A stretch of 64,000 nucleotides of DNA, taken from NCBI RefSeq assembly GCF_025245835.1, contig NZ_JAOBWS010000001.1, positions 248,001-312,000 of the forward strand, given 5' to 3'. A program made the position numbers and the translations under genes. Positions 15,974 through 25,286 of this stretch are shown piece after piece. This DNA comes from Rheinheimera sp. 4Y26. Its GTDB lineage: Bacteria > Pseudomonadota > Gammaproteobacteria > Enterobacterales > Alteromonadaceae. Below the pieces are notes generated by a model. The model made no database searches and had not been told where the DNA came from. It worked only from the letters and a program-made list of their open reading frames with translations. The number at the start of each line of letters is the position of its first letter. Positions within the stretch are counted from its first letter, which is position 1.

Positions 15974-16191
15974 GGAGACTCCTTGTTCATCTGACAGGAG
16001 CTTAAAAGGCTTTACTTAAGGCAATCTTAAGACTTGGGGGAGACAAGCAGCTGATGTTGTACGCAAGCTCCGGCAAACTGAAGGCCGGGAATATGAAGTT
16101 TCAGTTGGGCGGGGCTAAAAACAGGCGGCTACTCAGTGGCAACCTACCACCTCGCTGGTTGCCCGCTGAAACTGCCATAACGATAAAGAGA

Positions 16192-16524
16192 TTAAGGTGT
16201 CGCTGTGACATCCTGAATGGTGACTGTGCCACGCAACTGACGTTCTGTTGGTTCCAGCAGTTTCACGACTTTGACTGCCTGTTCTGCACGCGCAAAGTCC
16301 ATCAGCGGCTGGCCGTTACACACCACTTTTTCCACCACAGCTTTGCGTTGAATACGGTGTTCTTTGATGGTTTTTAATAACGCCAGCTTATCGTCAGCCT
16401 GGGTATTCAGGCAGATTTGCCGGGCTGTGTCTTCGGCATAAGTAAAGCTGCTGACACTGGCAGTTGCCGGTTGTTGCAAACTCAGGGTGAATAAAGCGCT
16501 GGTGATCAATAAAGCAGTTTTCAT
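16192..16524 (-). CDS. DUF3718 small periplasmic protein
   Basis: A 110-residue exported protein: signal peptide (1-22), then a short domain with two cysteines (QICLNTQADDKLALLKTIKEHRI and VVCNGQPLMDFA). The spacing I-C ... A-D-D-K ... V-x-C-N-G-Q-x-L is characteristic of DUF3718, a family common in Shewanella and relatives; the cysteines probably form one disulfide. It lies alone between TlpA and M23 genes with more than 200 bp on each side. Function unknown. Confidence 0.75.
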   Translation of the reverse strand: MKTALLITSALFTLSLQQPATASVSSFTYAEDTARQICLNTQADDKLALLKTIKEHRIQRKAVVEKVVCNGQPLMDFARAEQAVKVVKLLEPTERQLRGTVTIQDVTATP

Positions 16525-16705
16525 GGTCAGTTTCCTTGTGTTTCAGTTGTGGTATGGCTTGTTGTCAAACGGGCTTGAACCTTGCCATAACGATATTTTG
16601 GGCAATACAGCGCGGAAAAAACTGCTGGATGTGGTTAGCGGAAGCTACTTTGGGGCGAAGTGATAACAGGTAGAAAAGCAGGGACAAATCAGTAGTGTGT
16701 CATGG

Positions 16706-16734
16706 GCAAGAGCCTTGCTGAGTCAGGCTCTTGC
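16706..16734 (-). terminator. Hairpin after the M23 peptidase gene
   Basis: GCAAGAGCCT (16706-16715) and AGGCTCTTGC (16725-16734) form a perfect 10-bp stem with a 9-nt loop, 20 nt past the stop of the M23 gene on the minus strand. No T-run follows, so it is a transcript-end hairpin rather than a clear intrinsic terminator. Confidence 0.5.
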
Positions 16735-16753
16735 TGCCAGTTGTGAAGGGGTT

Positions 16754-17899
16754 TTAGTTATTTTCCAAAAGATCACCGGTATCGACCGGGCCTGAGGTTA
16801 CCGGCAGCGCTTTGCTGCCCAAATGACGCCGGTACTGGCTAAAGTTGGCCGGTAAACCCTCGACATTTAAACCGGCGCCGGTGCGCAGCTCATAATGTAA
16901 ATGGGGGTTATTGGAACTGCCGGAGTTGCCCATCTTGGCCAGCATCTGACCCGTAGTGACTGTGTCACCGGGCCTGACCTGCAGGCTGCCCTGTTGCAAA
17001 TGGCCCAGCATGCTAAATTCACCGTTGCCGTGGTCAATCAATACATAATTACCATAAAAGTGCATGGCGTCGGTTTTTACCTGCTCTGGCCGGAAAAAAC
17101 TTTGACCCCCTCTGATATTATCCGGCACATTGCCAACGGCTTCAGCCACCACACCTGCACCACTGGCATACACAGGCGCGCCCCAGGCATACCAGTCTTC
17201 ATTGTGCTCACCTGTGCCGCGAAACAACTCAAAGTGCTGATTGGTGCTGTTTAAATCCAGACTAAAACGCATAAAGTTTTGCGTCAGACCGAGCTCTCTG
17301 GCGGCCGGATGTTCGGTATTCAGCCTGCGGTGATGGGCATAATAATCGTGGCCATCGTGCACCATCATTTTGCCTTTAAGCGGCAATAACAAGGTGGTTT
17401 TGCCCTGATATAGTCTGGGTTCAATGGTGATACTGGTTTTGGTTTCGGGCGCTTCATTGACAATGCTCAGACTAAAATCGAACTGCAGCCGGTGTAACTC
17501 AATGTCAGGCCTGAAACTGTGAAAAGGGTTAAATACCAGGCTGCGACTGCCTGGTGCCAGCACCCGGCCTGGCAGAGTTTCGATACTGGGGGCAAAACCA
17601 TTGCTGTCGATACTGCGGCGCAGCACCAGTCTGTTGTTGCTGTCATAGGCTTTCAGTTCAATGCTGTCGACGCCAACCGGAGTTGTGCCCTGATTCTCCA
17701 GCAAAAAATCGAAATTAAGCGTTTGATGATGCTCACCTGCTTCCAGGTAGATTTGTTGTGGCAAAGCACTGATGTTTACCGGGCCGGCAATCTTTGGCTG
17801 TTGCAGCAGCGGGTAAAGATAAAACCAGCCTGCGCCACATAACGCCGTTACAGCAAATAGCGGCACCAGGATGCGGCGCCTGAAAATAACCAGGGTCAT
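16754..17899 (-). CDS. Membrane-anchored M23-family peptidase
   Basis: A 381-residue protein with an N-terminal membrane anchor (about 10-32), an Ig-like beta domain (about 45-170) and a C-terminal LytM/M23 domain (about 210-360). The M23 domain has the APVYASGAGVV strand, the LIDHGNGEFSMLGHL block and the zinc-binding H-L-H in NPHLHYEL. The usual first H-x-x-x-D block reads R-F-S-L-D, so the His ligand is replaced while Asp remains, as in some M23 subfamilies. It should act in the periplasm on peptidoglycan or a surface peptide. No operon partner is evident. Confidence 0.82.
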   Translation of the reverse strand: MTLVIFRRRILVPLFAVTALCGAGWFYLYPLLQQPKIAGPVNISALPQQIYLEAGEHHQTLNFDFLLENQGTTPVGVDSIELKAYDSNNRLVLRRSIDSNGFAPSIETLPGRVLAPGSRSLVFNPFHSFRPDIELHRLQFDFSLSIVNEAPETKTSITIEPRLYQGKTTLLLPLKGKMMVHDGHDYYAHHRRLNTEHPAARELGLTQNFMRFSLDLNSTNQHFELFRGTGEHNEDWYAWGAPVYASGAGVVAEAVGNVPDNIRGGQSFFRPEQVKTDAMHFYGNYVLIDHGNGEFSMLGHLQQGSLQVRPGDTVTTGQMLAKMGNSGSSNNPHLHYELRTGAGLNVEGLPANFSQYRRHLGSKALPVTSGPVDTGDLLENN

Positions 17900-17991
17900 A
17901 AAGTAAAGTCTGTTGGATTCGGATCAGCTGACTCTAGCACGACGATGAGGCAAGCAGCATAAAGGGCAACAGTTGCTTACAATTGAAGCAG

Positions 17992-18723
17992 TTAACACTC
18001 AGAGAGCATTTTGCTCCAGTTTTGTTTATAACGCCTGGACGCATTCACTATTTTGCCGTCGGACAAAGTGAACTGATAGTCGTTGTTATGCGGCTGCACT
18101 TTATGCACATGATGCAAATTCACCAGGGTAGAGCGATGCACCTGCACAAAATGGCCGGGCAGGCGCTGCAGCAGTTCTTTGAGCGTTTCGCGGATCACCA
18201 GGCTTTCGCTTAAGGTTTGAATACACATATAGTTGCCGGCTGCTTCAATCAGCACTATGTCAATGTCATCGAGCAACAGGGTGGAAGCGCCGGTGCGAAA
18301 CGACAGTTTATGATGGGTACTGGGCGGCAATTCAGGTTGTTTATCCAGCGCGGTGCGGGCGTCCAGCAGACATTGCGCCAGGCGCTGGCGCGACACGGGT
18401 TTGAGTAAATAATCAAAAGCAAAATGTTCAAAAGCGGAAAAAGCATATTGTTCATAAGCAGTTACCAGAATCAGCAAAGGTGCCGCCATGGCTGAGGCTT
18501 TATTCAGCTGCTTTAAAATATCAATGCCTTTTAAGCCCGGCATCTGAATATCCAGAAACACTAAATCCACTTCGTGCTGATGTTGTTGCAGGTATTGCAG
18601 CGTGTCATCGCCGTTGTCAAAACAAGCTTTGATGTTCAGGTTCGGATAATTGGCCAGCTTGGCTTTTAAATTGCTGATGGCCAGGGGTTCGTCATCGGCA
18701 ATCACCAGATTAATGGTCGACAT
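17992..18723 (-). CDS. LytTR-family response regulator
   Basis: A 243-residue regulator. Receiver domain at about 4-120 (ADDEP acidic pocket, LVFLDIQMPG with the acceptor Asp, T-A in VTAYEQ, K in YLLKPVS) and LytTR DNA-binding domain at about 140-240 (IEAAGNYMCI, HRSTLVNLHHV). The ATG at 18723 has GGAG upstream; the longer reading to 18765 lacks a site. It overlaps the second LytS-type kinase gene by 14 nt, so both kinases and this regulator form one operon. Targets are not evident. Confidence 0.9.
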   Translation of the reverse strand: MSTINLVIADDEPLAISNLKAKLANYPNLNIKACFDNGDDTLQYLQQHQHEVDLVFLDIQMPGLKGIDILKQLNKASAMAAPLLILVTAYEQYAFSAFEHFAFDYLLKPVSRQRLAQCLLDARTALDKQPELPPSTHHKLSFRTGASTLLLDDIDIVLIEAAGNYMCIQTLSESLVIRETLKELLQRLPGHFVQVHRSTLVNLHHVHKVQPHNNDYQFTLSDGKIVNASRRYKQNWSKMLSEC

Positions 18724-19783
18724 ATAAAGACTCCAGAGGTAAACAGAGTTCGGTGTAAAAAACACCGGCTGATAACTTCAGTTGCAGCCTGGCTTTTTGC
18801 CCAAACATCAAATCCAGCCGCTCTGCCAGCTGACTGAGACCAGCGGGCCATACCGTGGCTTCGGCGTTGTCCTGTTCCGGCTGTGGTACCCGGCACAGAA
18901 TAATTTTTAGTTGCTTGTCGTCACAGTGCAATTGAATATCCAGCTGCACCGGGCCTGAAATTTCTGCCACTGTGTATAACACGGCATTTTCGGCCAAAGG
19001 CTGTAATAACAAAGGCGGGATCTGTAGTTTGGGTAAAGGCTGCAGTTGCCAGTTCAGCACCAATCGCTCACCAAAACGCAGTTGCTGAATGGCAAGATAA
19101 GCCGACAATGCGTCCAGTTCCTGGGGGAGCGGTACCAGATTGTCGTCTTTGTTTTTCAGCGAATGGCGCAGGAAAGTGGACAAATGCTGAATCAGCTCTT
19201 CGGCCTGCAACCCCTGACGGCTGACAATCAGTGAATTGAGGGCATTTAAGGTATTAAACATAAAATGCGGATTGAGCTGGTAACGCAGCACCTTCAGCCG
19301 GGCCGCTCTAGCCTGATTTAACAGTGCCTGCTGGGCAATAAACTCCCGCTGATACAGCTGATTGGCTTTGATCAGCATATAAACCGCAGTCCAGCCGGCC
19401 AAAGGTAAAATAATGAGTTGCGAAGTGGCAAAGATCAGGTCAAACCACCCCATCACTTTGGTATTTTCCAGCGCATAAAATTCAAGCAGGCGCTGGCGCA
19501 GCACTAACAGCACAAAAAATAGCGGAATTAACCAATACAACAGCCGTTTGAGTTGTTGCATCAGACTTAAACTTGCCATCAGATAACGCTGACCAAGTAG
19601 GCCTGTCACTAATAAAGCCAGGCTGGTTACGCTGGTGTAACTGACCAGAAAAGGCCAGACCTGATCGCCCTGGCGCGGCACCAGCACAGCTAAATGGGTA
19701 TATTTCAGTAGCAAATACAGCAGCCAGTACAGCAGGTGGAAATACCAGAATCTGTGTTGGGGTTGGGTAGACCAAAGCGTCAT
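18710..19783 (-). CDS. LytS/YehU-type histidine kinase with degenerate ATP site
   Basis: A 357-residue membrane kinase (four predicted helices in residues 10-140). The His_kinase block is conserved (QLNPHFMFNTLNALNSL) as is the N-box (LLLQPLAENAVLY). The G-box DxGxG expected after it is missing: the region reads IILCRVPQPEQDN, and the GxGL block is only WPAGLSQLAERL. The protein may bind ATP poorly or act as a pseudokinase partner of the upstream kinase. Start at ATG 19783 with GAGG upstream rather than the GTG at 19807. It overlaps the LytTR regulator gene by 14 nt. Confidence 0.85.
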   Translation of the reverse strand: MTLWSTQPQHRFWYFHLLYWLLYLLLKYTHLAVLVPRQGDQVWPFLVSYTSVTSLALLVTGLLGQRYLMASLSLMQQLKRLLYWLIPLFFVLLVLRQRLLEFYALENTKVMGWFDLIFATSQLIILPLAGWTAVYMLIKANQLYQREFIAQQALLNQARAARLKVLRYQLNPHFMFNTLNALNSLIVSRQGLQAEELIQHLSTFLRHSLKNKDDNLVPLPQELDALSAYLAIQQLRFGERLVLNWQLQPLPKLQIPPLLLQPLAENAVLYTVAEISGPVQLDIQLHCDDKQLKIILCRVPQPEQDNAEATVWPAGLSQLAERLDLMFGQKARLQLKLSAGVFYTELCLPLESLYVDH

Positions 19784-19794
19784 GGTTATCCTCT

Positions 19795-20835
19795 TTAGCC
19801 TTGCCACGGCAAACAGATATTCACCTGAAAACCAGTGGGCAGCGCTTTGATCACCAAACTTGCTTTGTCACCAAAATGCTGTTGTAACCGGTTTTTGATA
19901 TTGCTCAGGCCAACCCCTGAGCTGTGATTCTTGTCCTGATGCAAACTGCAGCCCGGGCCATCGTCGGTGACAGCCAGCAACAGTTGTTCGTTCTGATGGC
20001 AGCCCTGAATGCGGATAGTTGCGCCCTGAGAGCGGCCGGCCACAGCATATTTCACCGCATTTTCCACCAGAGGTTGCAGCAATAACGCCGGGATCTTTTG
20101 CGCTTTCAGACTGTCATCGACTTCCCAGATGACCTTGAGTTTGTCGCCAAAACGGGTTTTTTGTAAGGTCAGATAAGCTTCTATTGCCGCCAGTTCGTCG
20201 GCGAGCTGTACCAGGCTTTGCGGTGACTTACTTAACGAATAACGTAAAAAAGTGGCCAGCTGCTCTGACATTAGTTCAGCATCTTCATAACGCTCCGCTT
20301 CGAGCAAAGCACAAACAGAGTTCAGCGCGTTAAAAGTGAAGTGAGGATTGAGCTGGTGCTGCAGCGCCTGTAATTCCAGCTGCTGGATATTCTGGTGTAA
20401 TTGTGCCGATTGGCGCAGCTGCTGCTGCTGTTGTTGATAACGCCAGAAGGTCAGATAACACATGGCCCAGATAAAAAGTGGCAAACTGGTGGTATCGAGC
20501 TGATTTAACAGCATGGCGGCTTTAAATTTTTCTTCGTCCATCAACACCATCCAGCTCAGATTGCTGACCGGGGCGTATAAACACAACATCACAAAAGCGG
20601 CCAGCACCACCTGCAATTGCGGTAGCTGACGGGAAAAAGACCAGTTGATAAAACGTTGGGAAATAGCAATCTCCAGCACCAGCAGCAGCAGCCTGGAAAT
20701 CACATAAGGTGGGTGAAACTCGTATTCTTCATAGGTCAGCAACATCAGCAAACCGTTCAGACCATCAAAGGTCGCTAATGCCAGCCAATAATACAGGTTG
20801 TAGCGAAGTAACTGACGTAGTTCAAGATTTGGCAT
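19795..20835 (-). CDS. LytS/YehU-type sensor histidine kinase
   Basis: A 346-residue integral membrane kinase with four hydrophobic segments in the first 135 residues, a short Gln-rich coiled coil, and a transmitter with QLNPHFTFNALNSV (phospho-acceptor His), LLLQPLVENAVKYA (N-box), DDGPG (G1) and GVGLSNIKNRL (G2). All catalytic boxes are present, unlike the second kinase. First gene of a three-gene kinase-kinase-regulator operon; the next gene starts 11 nt after its stop. Such LytS/LytTR systems typically sense envelope or metabolite signals; the signal here is unknown. Confidence 0.9.
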   Translation of the reverse strand: MPNLELRQLLRYNLYYWLALATFDGLNGLLMLLTYEEYEFHPPYVISRLLLLVLEIAISQRFINWSFSRQLPQLQVVLAAFVMLCLYAPVSNLSWMVLMDEEKFKAAMLLNQLDTTSLPLFIWAMCYLTFWRYQQQQQQLRQSAQLHQNIQQLELQALQHQLNPHFTFNALNSVCALLEAERYEDAELMSEQLATFLRYSLSKSPQSLVQLADELAAIEAYLTLQKTRFGDKLKVIWEVDDSLKAQKIPALLLQPLVENAVKYAVAGRSQGATIRIQGCHQNEQLLLAVTDDGPGCSLHQDKNHSSGVGLSNIKNRLQQHFGDKASLVIKALPTGFQVNICLPWQG

Positions 20836-21029
20836 GGGGTGTTATCCAATTGAAGCTTGCCAGAGTATAAAGACAAACCACAGAGGATGCCGCTGTTGTG
20901 ATGACAAAAGGATGAAAATTTGTGACGGCGTGCCGACAGTTTTGTTGCCGTTGTTGGTTTGAGCAGGTTCACCGTCAGGGCGGGGGACTGTACCAGAGCA
21001 GCCCATGAGCTCAGGGTAAGTTTATGTTG

Positions 21030-22538
21030 TTATTGCTGTAAATATTGCAGCAGCCGGTCAAAAGCGCGGTAACTTAGGGCTTCCAGTAACTGTGGCTTTT
21101 CAATGTTGTTTTGTTGTTGTAAATCGGCAATGGTACGGGCCACTTTCAGCAATTTATGGTAACTGCGGGCCGAGAGTTTCAGCTGCTGCAGGCAATGTTC
21201 AAAAAAGTCAGCGTCCTGCTGGCTTAACCGGCAATACTGGTTCACTTCACGGGCACTGAGTCTGGCATTGGCTTTGCCCTGACGCTGCAGCTGCAGGGTG
21301 CGGGCGGCGGCAACCCGGGCGGCAATAGTGGCTGAACTTTCGTCCTGATGTTGTTGCTGGCTCAGCACACCTTTGGGCAGCAGCGGCACTTCAATCTGTA
21401 AATCGATACGATCCAGCAAAGGCCCCGAGATACGGCTTAAATAACGCAAAATTTGCTCACGGCTGGCGCGGCCATCCTGATGATGGCCGCTCGGGCTTGG
21501 ATTTAATGCCGCCACCAGCTGGAACTGCGCCGGAAACTGTGCCTGATGACCGGCACGGGCAATATGCACAAAACCGTTTTCTAAAGGTTCCCGCAGCACA
21601 TCCAGCACTTTACGCTCGTATTGCGGCAGCTCATCAAGGAACAATACACCCTGATGGGCCAGCGAAATTTCACCGGGTTTAGGCACTGAACCACCGCCCA
21701 CCAGTGCTATGGCAGAACTGGTATGATGCGGTTGGCGAAAAGGTGGCAGATGCCAGTCCTGCAAAGCGCGCGGCCTGGCCAGAATGGAATACACAGCGGC
21801 ACTTTGCAGCGCTTCGTCTTTGCTCAGTGGGGGTAATAAACCGGGTAAACGCTGCGCCAGCATCGACTTGCCGGTGCCTGGCGGGCCAAATAACAACAGG
21901 TTGTGTTGCCCTGCGGCTGCCAGTTCCAGTGCTCTTTTGGCGCTATGTTGGCCTTTGACTTCAGAGCAGCACAGCAGTTCAGCGGCTTGTTCCGGGGCTG
22001 GTAAGGCCGGAATGGCCGGCAGCGGCTGCTGGCCGGATAAAAAACTGTGTACTTGTAGTAAGTGGCTGGCGCCATAAATACTGGCCCCCGGCACTTGCTT
22101 GGCCTGACTGGCGTTGGCCATCGGCAGTACTGCGCCGCGCTTTGCGGCCTGACAGGCGATAGCAAGCGGGATTTCGCCCACTATGGCGCGGATCTCACCG
22201 GATAAAGCTAATTCACCATAAAATTCAAAACCCTGGCTATGTTCTGCCGCCAGCTGACCACTGGCCACCAGAATGCCGATGGCAATAGGTAAATCAAAAC
22301 GGCCACCTTCTTTAGGCAGGTCGGCCGGGGCTAAATTGACAGTAATTTTGCGGTCCGGAAATTCAAAACCGCTGTTGAGTAAAGCGCTGCGAACTCTGTC
22401 GCGGGCTTCTTTGACTGAAGTTTCAGGCAAACCCACCAGCAAAAAACCAGGCAAACCCTGACTTAAATGCACTTCAACACATACCTGGGGCGCTTCCAGC
22501 CCTAAGCGGGCCCTGCTGTAAACAATGGCGAGTGACAT
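21030..22538 (-). CDS. comM: YifB/ComM-family Mg-chelatase-like AAA+ ATPase
   Basis: A 502-residue AAA+ protein colinear with ComM/YifB: N-terminal Lon-like domain (MSLAIVYSRARLGLEAPQV, GLPETSVKEARDRVRSAL), Walker A FGPPGTGKS near 220, Walker B LFLDELPQ, and the C-terminal Mg_chelatase block with ARLSAREVNQYC and SARSYHKLLKVARTIADL. ComM is a hexameric helicase that promotes branch migration during integration of transforming DNA. Length is normal for the family. It is monocistronic here, divergent from trkH. Confidence 0.95.
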   Translation of the reverse strand: MSLAIVYSRARLGLEAPQVCVEVHLSQGLPGFLLVGLPETSVKEARDRVRSALLNSGFEFPDRKITVNLAPADLPKEGGRFDLPIAIGILVASGQLAAEHSQGFEFYGELALSGEIRAIVGEIPLAIACQAAKRGAVLPMANASQAKQVPGASIYGASHLLQVHSFLSGQQPLPAIPALPAPEQAAELLCCSEVKGQHSAKRALELAAAGQHNLLLFGPPGTGKSMLAQRLPGLLPPLSKDEALQSAAVYSILARPRALQDWHLPPFRQPHHTSSAIALVGGGSVPKPGEISLAHQGVLFLDELPQYERKVLDVLREPLENGFVHIARAGHQAQFPAQFQLVAALNPSPSGHHQDGRASREQILRYLSRISGPLLDRIDLQIEVPLLPKGVLSQQQHQDESSATIAARVAAARTLQLQRQGKANARLSAREVNQYCRLSQQDADFFEHCLQQLKLSARSYHKLLKVARTIADLQQQNNIEKPQLLEALSYRAFDRLLQYLQQ

Positions 22539-22744
22539 GCGACATCCCTGACGCTTGACCTTTGCTTTAGGTGTAGCAAGATGTAAATAAAATGCAAATA
22601 AACTGATGCTCAGTGCAGCCTGCTGCTGCCCTTACTTTCTAAATGCCGGATAAGTCGCTACACTGCAACCAGATTTTTCAGGTGGGGCAGCAGCGTTTTG
22701 CCCCAAATTTCCGGCAGTCCTGCCGCTGATTTGAGAGAGAAGCA

Positions 22745-24202
22745 GTGCGCTCAGCAACAAGTCGGTTTTTGTTTTATCGGGTGATTGGTTATTTGCTGGT
22801 GATGCTGGCAGGCGCCATGTTAATTACCACAGCTGTTGCTGTGTATTACGACGAAAAAAGTTTCTGGAGTTATCTGGTTTCGGCTTTTATCACCGCAAGT
22901 TCCGGTTATTTTCTGGTGTACAAAGGCCGACACGATTTTACCCTGGTAAAACGCCATCTGTTTTTACTCACTACTTTGTGTTGGCTCTCCATTTGTTTGT
23001 TTTCTACTTTACCTGTGGTGCTGGTGTTGCCCAATATCAGTTATGTCGACGCTGCTTTTGAAACTGTATCTGCTATTACCACCACAGGCGCCACAGTGCT
23101 GACAGGCCTGGATTCGATGCCGAAGGGGTTGTTATTCTGGCGGGCTATTTTGCAGTGGATTGGCGGGGTCGGTATTATCGTGATGGCCATCGCCATTTTG
23201 CCGGCGTTAAAAATCGGTGGTATGAAGTTATTTAAAACCGAAAACTCTGACATTTCCGAAAAAATTCTGCCGCGAAGCTCCAGCCTGTCGATGTATATAG
23301 GCGTGGTGTACCTGATTTTAAGCGCCAGCTGTATGTTGTTGTTTTATTTAGGTGGAATGAGCGGTTTTGATGCTATTACCCATGGTATGACCACAGTAGC
23401 CACCGGCGGCTTTGCCAACTATGACGCCTCTTTTGGCCACTTTAACGATAAACCACATCTGCTCTGGATCTCGGGTGTGTTTATGTTGTTATCGGCGTTG
23501 CCGCTGGTATTGCTGGTTGGCACTATCAGGGGACATAAATGGATTTTGTTTAAAGATCCGCAGGTAAGGGCATTTTTTGCAATCACCGCTTTTTGTGTGT
23601 TGCTGCTTACCTGGTATCAGCATGAACATAATGCCAGGCCCTGGTTGGACGGTCTGACCCACAGCTTTTTTAATGTGGTGTCGGTGATCACCACCTGTGG
23701 TTATGCCTCGGAAAATTATTCAGCCTGGGGCGGGCTTGCAGTGATCCTGTTTTTTTATATCACTTTTTCAGGCGCCTGCTCGGGTTCTACTTCGGGCGGT
23801 TTAAAAATCTTCCGGACTCAGCTGGCGGGTTTGTTACTGATCAAACAATTTAAATTGCTGGTGCACCCCAACGCAGTCTGGGTACAAAAATATGGCAGCA
23901 AACCGGTGAATGACCAGTTGTTAGGCTCGGTGCTGGCGTTTTGTTTTGTTTATTTTGCTTCTATCGGCGCTTTGGCTTTGGGGCTGTCGATGTTTGAACT
24001 GGATTTTGTCACTGCGTTAACAGGCGCTGCCACGGCCATCAGTAACGTTGGTCCTGGTCTTGGCCCGGTGATTGGCCCTGATGGCAATTTCAGCAGTTTG
24101 CCCGATGGTGCCAAGTGGTTGATTAGCTTTGGCATGATTATCGGCCGGCTGGAAATTCTGACGGTGCTGTTGTTGTTTACCCCTATGTACTGGCGTTATT
24201 AA
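22745..24202 (+). CDS. trkH: TrkH-family potassium uptake protein
   Basis: A 485-residue inner-membrane protein with ten or more helices and the four selectivity-filter loops of TrkH: ITTTGATV, VATGGFAN, VITTCGYAS and AISNVGPGLG. The C-terminal KFGMIIGRLEILT-like block is present as ISFGMIIGRLEILTVLLLFTPMYW. It is the transmembrane subunit that works with cytosolic TrkA, not encoded here. Start is GTG 22745 behind GAGAGAAG. It diverges from comM with about 200 bp between. Confidence 0.93.
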   Translation: MRSATSRFLFYRVIGYLLVMLAGAMLITTAVAVYYDEKSFWSYLVSAFITASSGYFLVYKGRHDFTLVKRHLFLLTTLCWLSICLFSTLPVVLVLPNISYVDAAFETVSAITTTGATVLTGLDSMPKGLLFWRAILQWIGGVGIIVMAIAILPALKIGGMKLFKTENSDISEKILPRSSSLSMYIGVVYLILSASCMLLFYLGGMSGFDAITHGMTTVATGGFANYDASFGHFNDKPHLLWISGVFMLLSALPLVLLVGTIRGHKWILFKDPQVRAFFAITAFCVLLLTWYQHEHNARPWLDGLTHSFFNVVSVITTCGYASENYSAWGGLAVILFFYITFSGACSGSTSGGLKIFRTQLAGLLLIKQFKLLVHPNAVWVQKYGSKPVNDQLLGSVLAFCFVYFASIGALALGLSMFELDFVTALTGAATAISNVGPGLGPVIGPDGNFSSLPDGAKWLISFGMIIGRLEILTVLLLFTPMYWRY

Positions 24203-24402
24203 AACGCCGGTATTTGTCCGCTGTAACTCAGTTAAAATTGCTGCTGCCACATAAAAGCCAGTGCTGTTTTGCCTTCTTTCTGCAGGTGATGGTTGTTTAA
24301 AGTGCCTTTTCCTGCTGCGCAACTATCTGCAACCAACTCAGATGAGTCCTTGTTTTATCAGCAAAAAAACTGTCTTATTTTGCAATTGCAGAAAAAATAA
24401 CC

Positions 24403-24442
24403 TTGAGTTCTGCGTTTGATTGACTATTATGACGATTCGTCA
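24403..24442 (+). promoter_or_regulatory. Promoter and TetR-type operator before the exporter cluster
   Basis: A -35-like TTGAGT (24403-24408) and -10-like TATTAT (24425-24430) are separated by 16 bp. Directly over the expected start site lies a 13-bp palindrome, TGACGA-T-TCGTCA (24430-24442). The placement fits repression by the TetR-family product of the next gene, but binding is inferred. Confidence 0.6.
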
Positions 24443-24474
24443 ATTTACTCGGTGAGCTCAGGTTCCTGCCCCCA

Positions 24475-25233
24475 ATGAAAGCACAACAGCCTGCCGTCAG
24501 CATAACCACGCAAAATTCTGGCAACCGTGCCCGCCACAAGCAGCAGCGCGAGCAACTTTTATTACAGCTGGCGCAGCAAATTCTGCAGCAGGAAGGTTTT
24601 GCCGGTTTAACCATGGACAGGCTGACTGCAGCGTCTGAGGTGTCCAAAGGCACCATTTATAATCATTTTTGCAGTAAAGAAGACTTAATCACTGCACTGA
24701 GTGTCGACAGTTTAGAGCGGCAGCTGTTGTTGTTTCAGCAGGCACTGAGTGTCAGCGGCCATAGCCGGGAGCGGGCGCTGGCGCTGCATTACGCCTATTT
24801 TTTATTTTCGACCACTGAACCTACGTTATTTTTATGTTTGTTAAGTGCCGCCACCCCGGCCGTGGTGGAAAAAAGCTCAGCCAGCCGGTTGGCGCAACGT
24901 CAGGCGCTGGAGCAGCAGCTGCTGGAGTTCTGTCAGCAGGTGATCAGGCAGGCCTTGGCGGAAAATGCTATCAGTTTGCAGGACGGATGCAGTATTGAAG
25001 AGCTGACCTATCTGCAATGGGCTCAGGCTTTTGGCGCTAATGCGTTATACCGGCCCGCGCAGCAGATGGGCTTTTTTCAGGGGCTGGCGCAGCAGCAATT
25101 GGTGTTAGCCGGCGTCAATTTAATGCTGGATGGATTAGGCTGGCGGCCTTTATCTGCCGATTTTGATTATCAGAGCTGCTGGCAGCGTATTGCGTTGGCT
25201 TTGCAGCAACAAACACCACAAGCGCAGTCTTAA
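24475..25233 (+). CDS. TetR/AcrR-family transcriptional regulator
   Basis: A 252-residue regulator. The N-terminal HTH is typical: QLAQQILQQEGFAGLTMDRLTAASEVSKGTIYNHFCSKEDLI, at about residues 24-66. The C-terminal ligand domain is not close to any family I can name. It is the first gene of a same-strand cluster with an MMPL exporter, a LolA-like periplasmic protein and an outer-membrane barrel, and probably represses the cluster and itself through the palindrome at 24430-24442. No strong Shine-Dalgarno is seen before the ATG. Confidence 0.9.
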   Translation: MKAQQPAVSITTQNSGNRARHKQQREQLLLQLAQQILQQEGFAGLTMDRLTAASEVSKGTIYNHFCSKEDLITALSVDSLERQLLLFQQALSVSGHSRERALALHYAYFLFSTTEPTLFLCLLSAATPAVVEKSSASRLAQRQALEQQLLEFCQQVIRQALAENAISLQDGCSIEELTYLQWAQAFGANALYRPAQQMGFFQGLAQQQLVLAGVNLMLDGLGWRPLSADFDYQSCWQRIALALQQQTPQAQS

Positions 25234-25286
25234 ACAGCGGCTTGCACAACATCAGTTTTTACAACTCCGGATAACAGGGAATGCAA

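Noticed and set aside
16015-16031. CTTAAG-N5-CTTAAG repeat upstream of the TlpA gene as an operator
   Set aside because: Each arm is itself a 6-bp palindrome in AT-rich DNA; too short to separate from chance.
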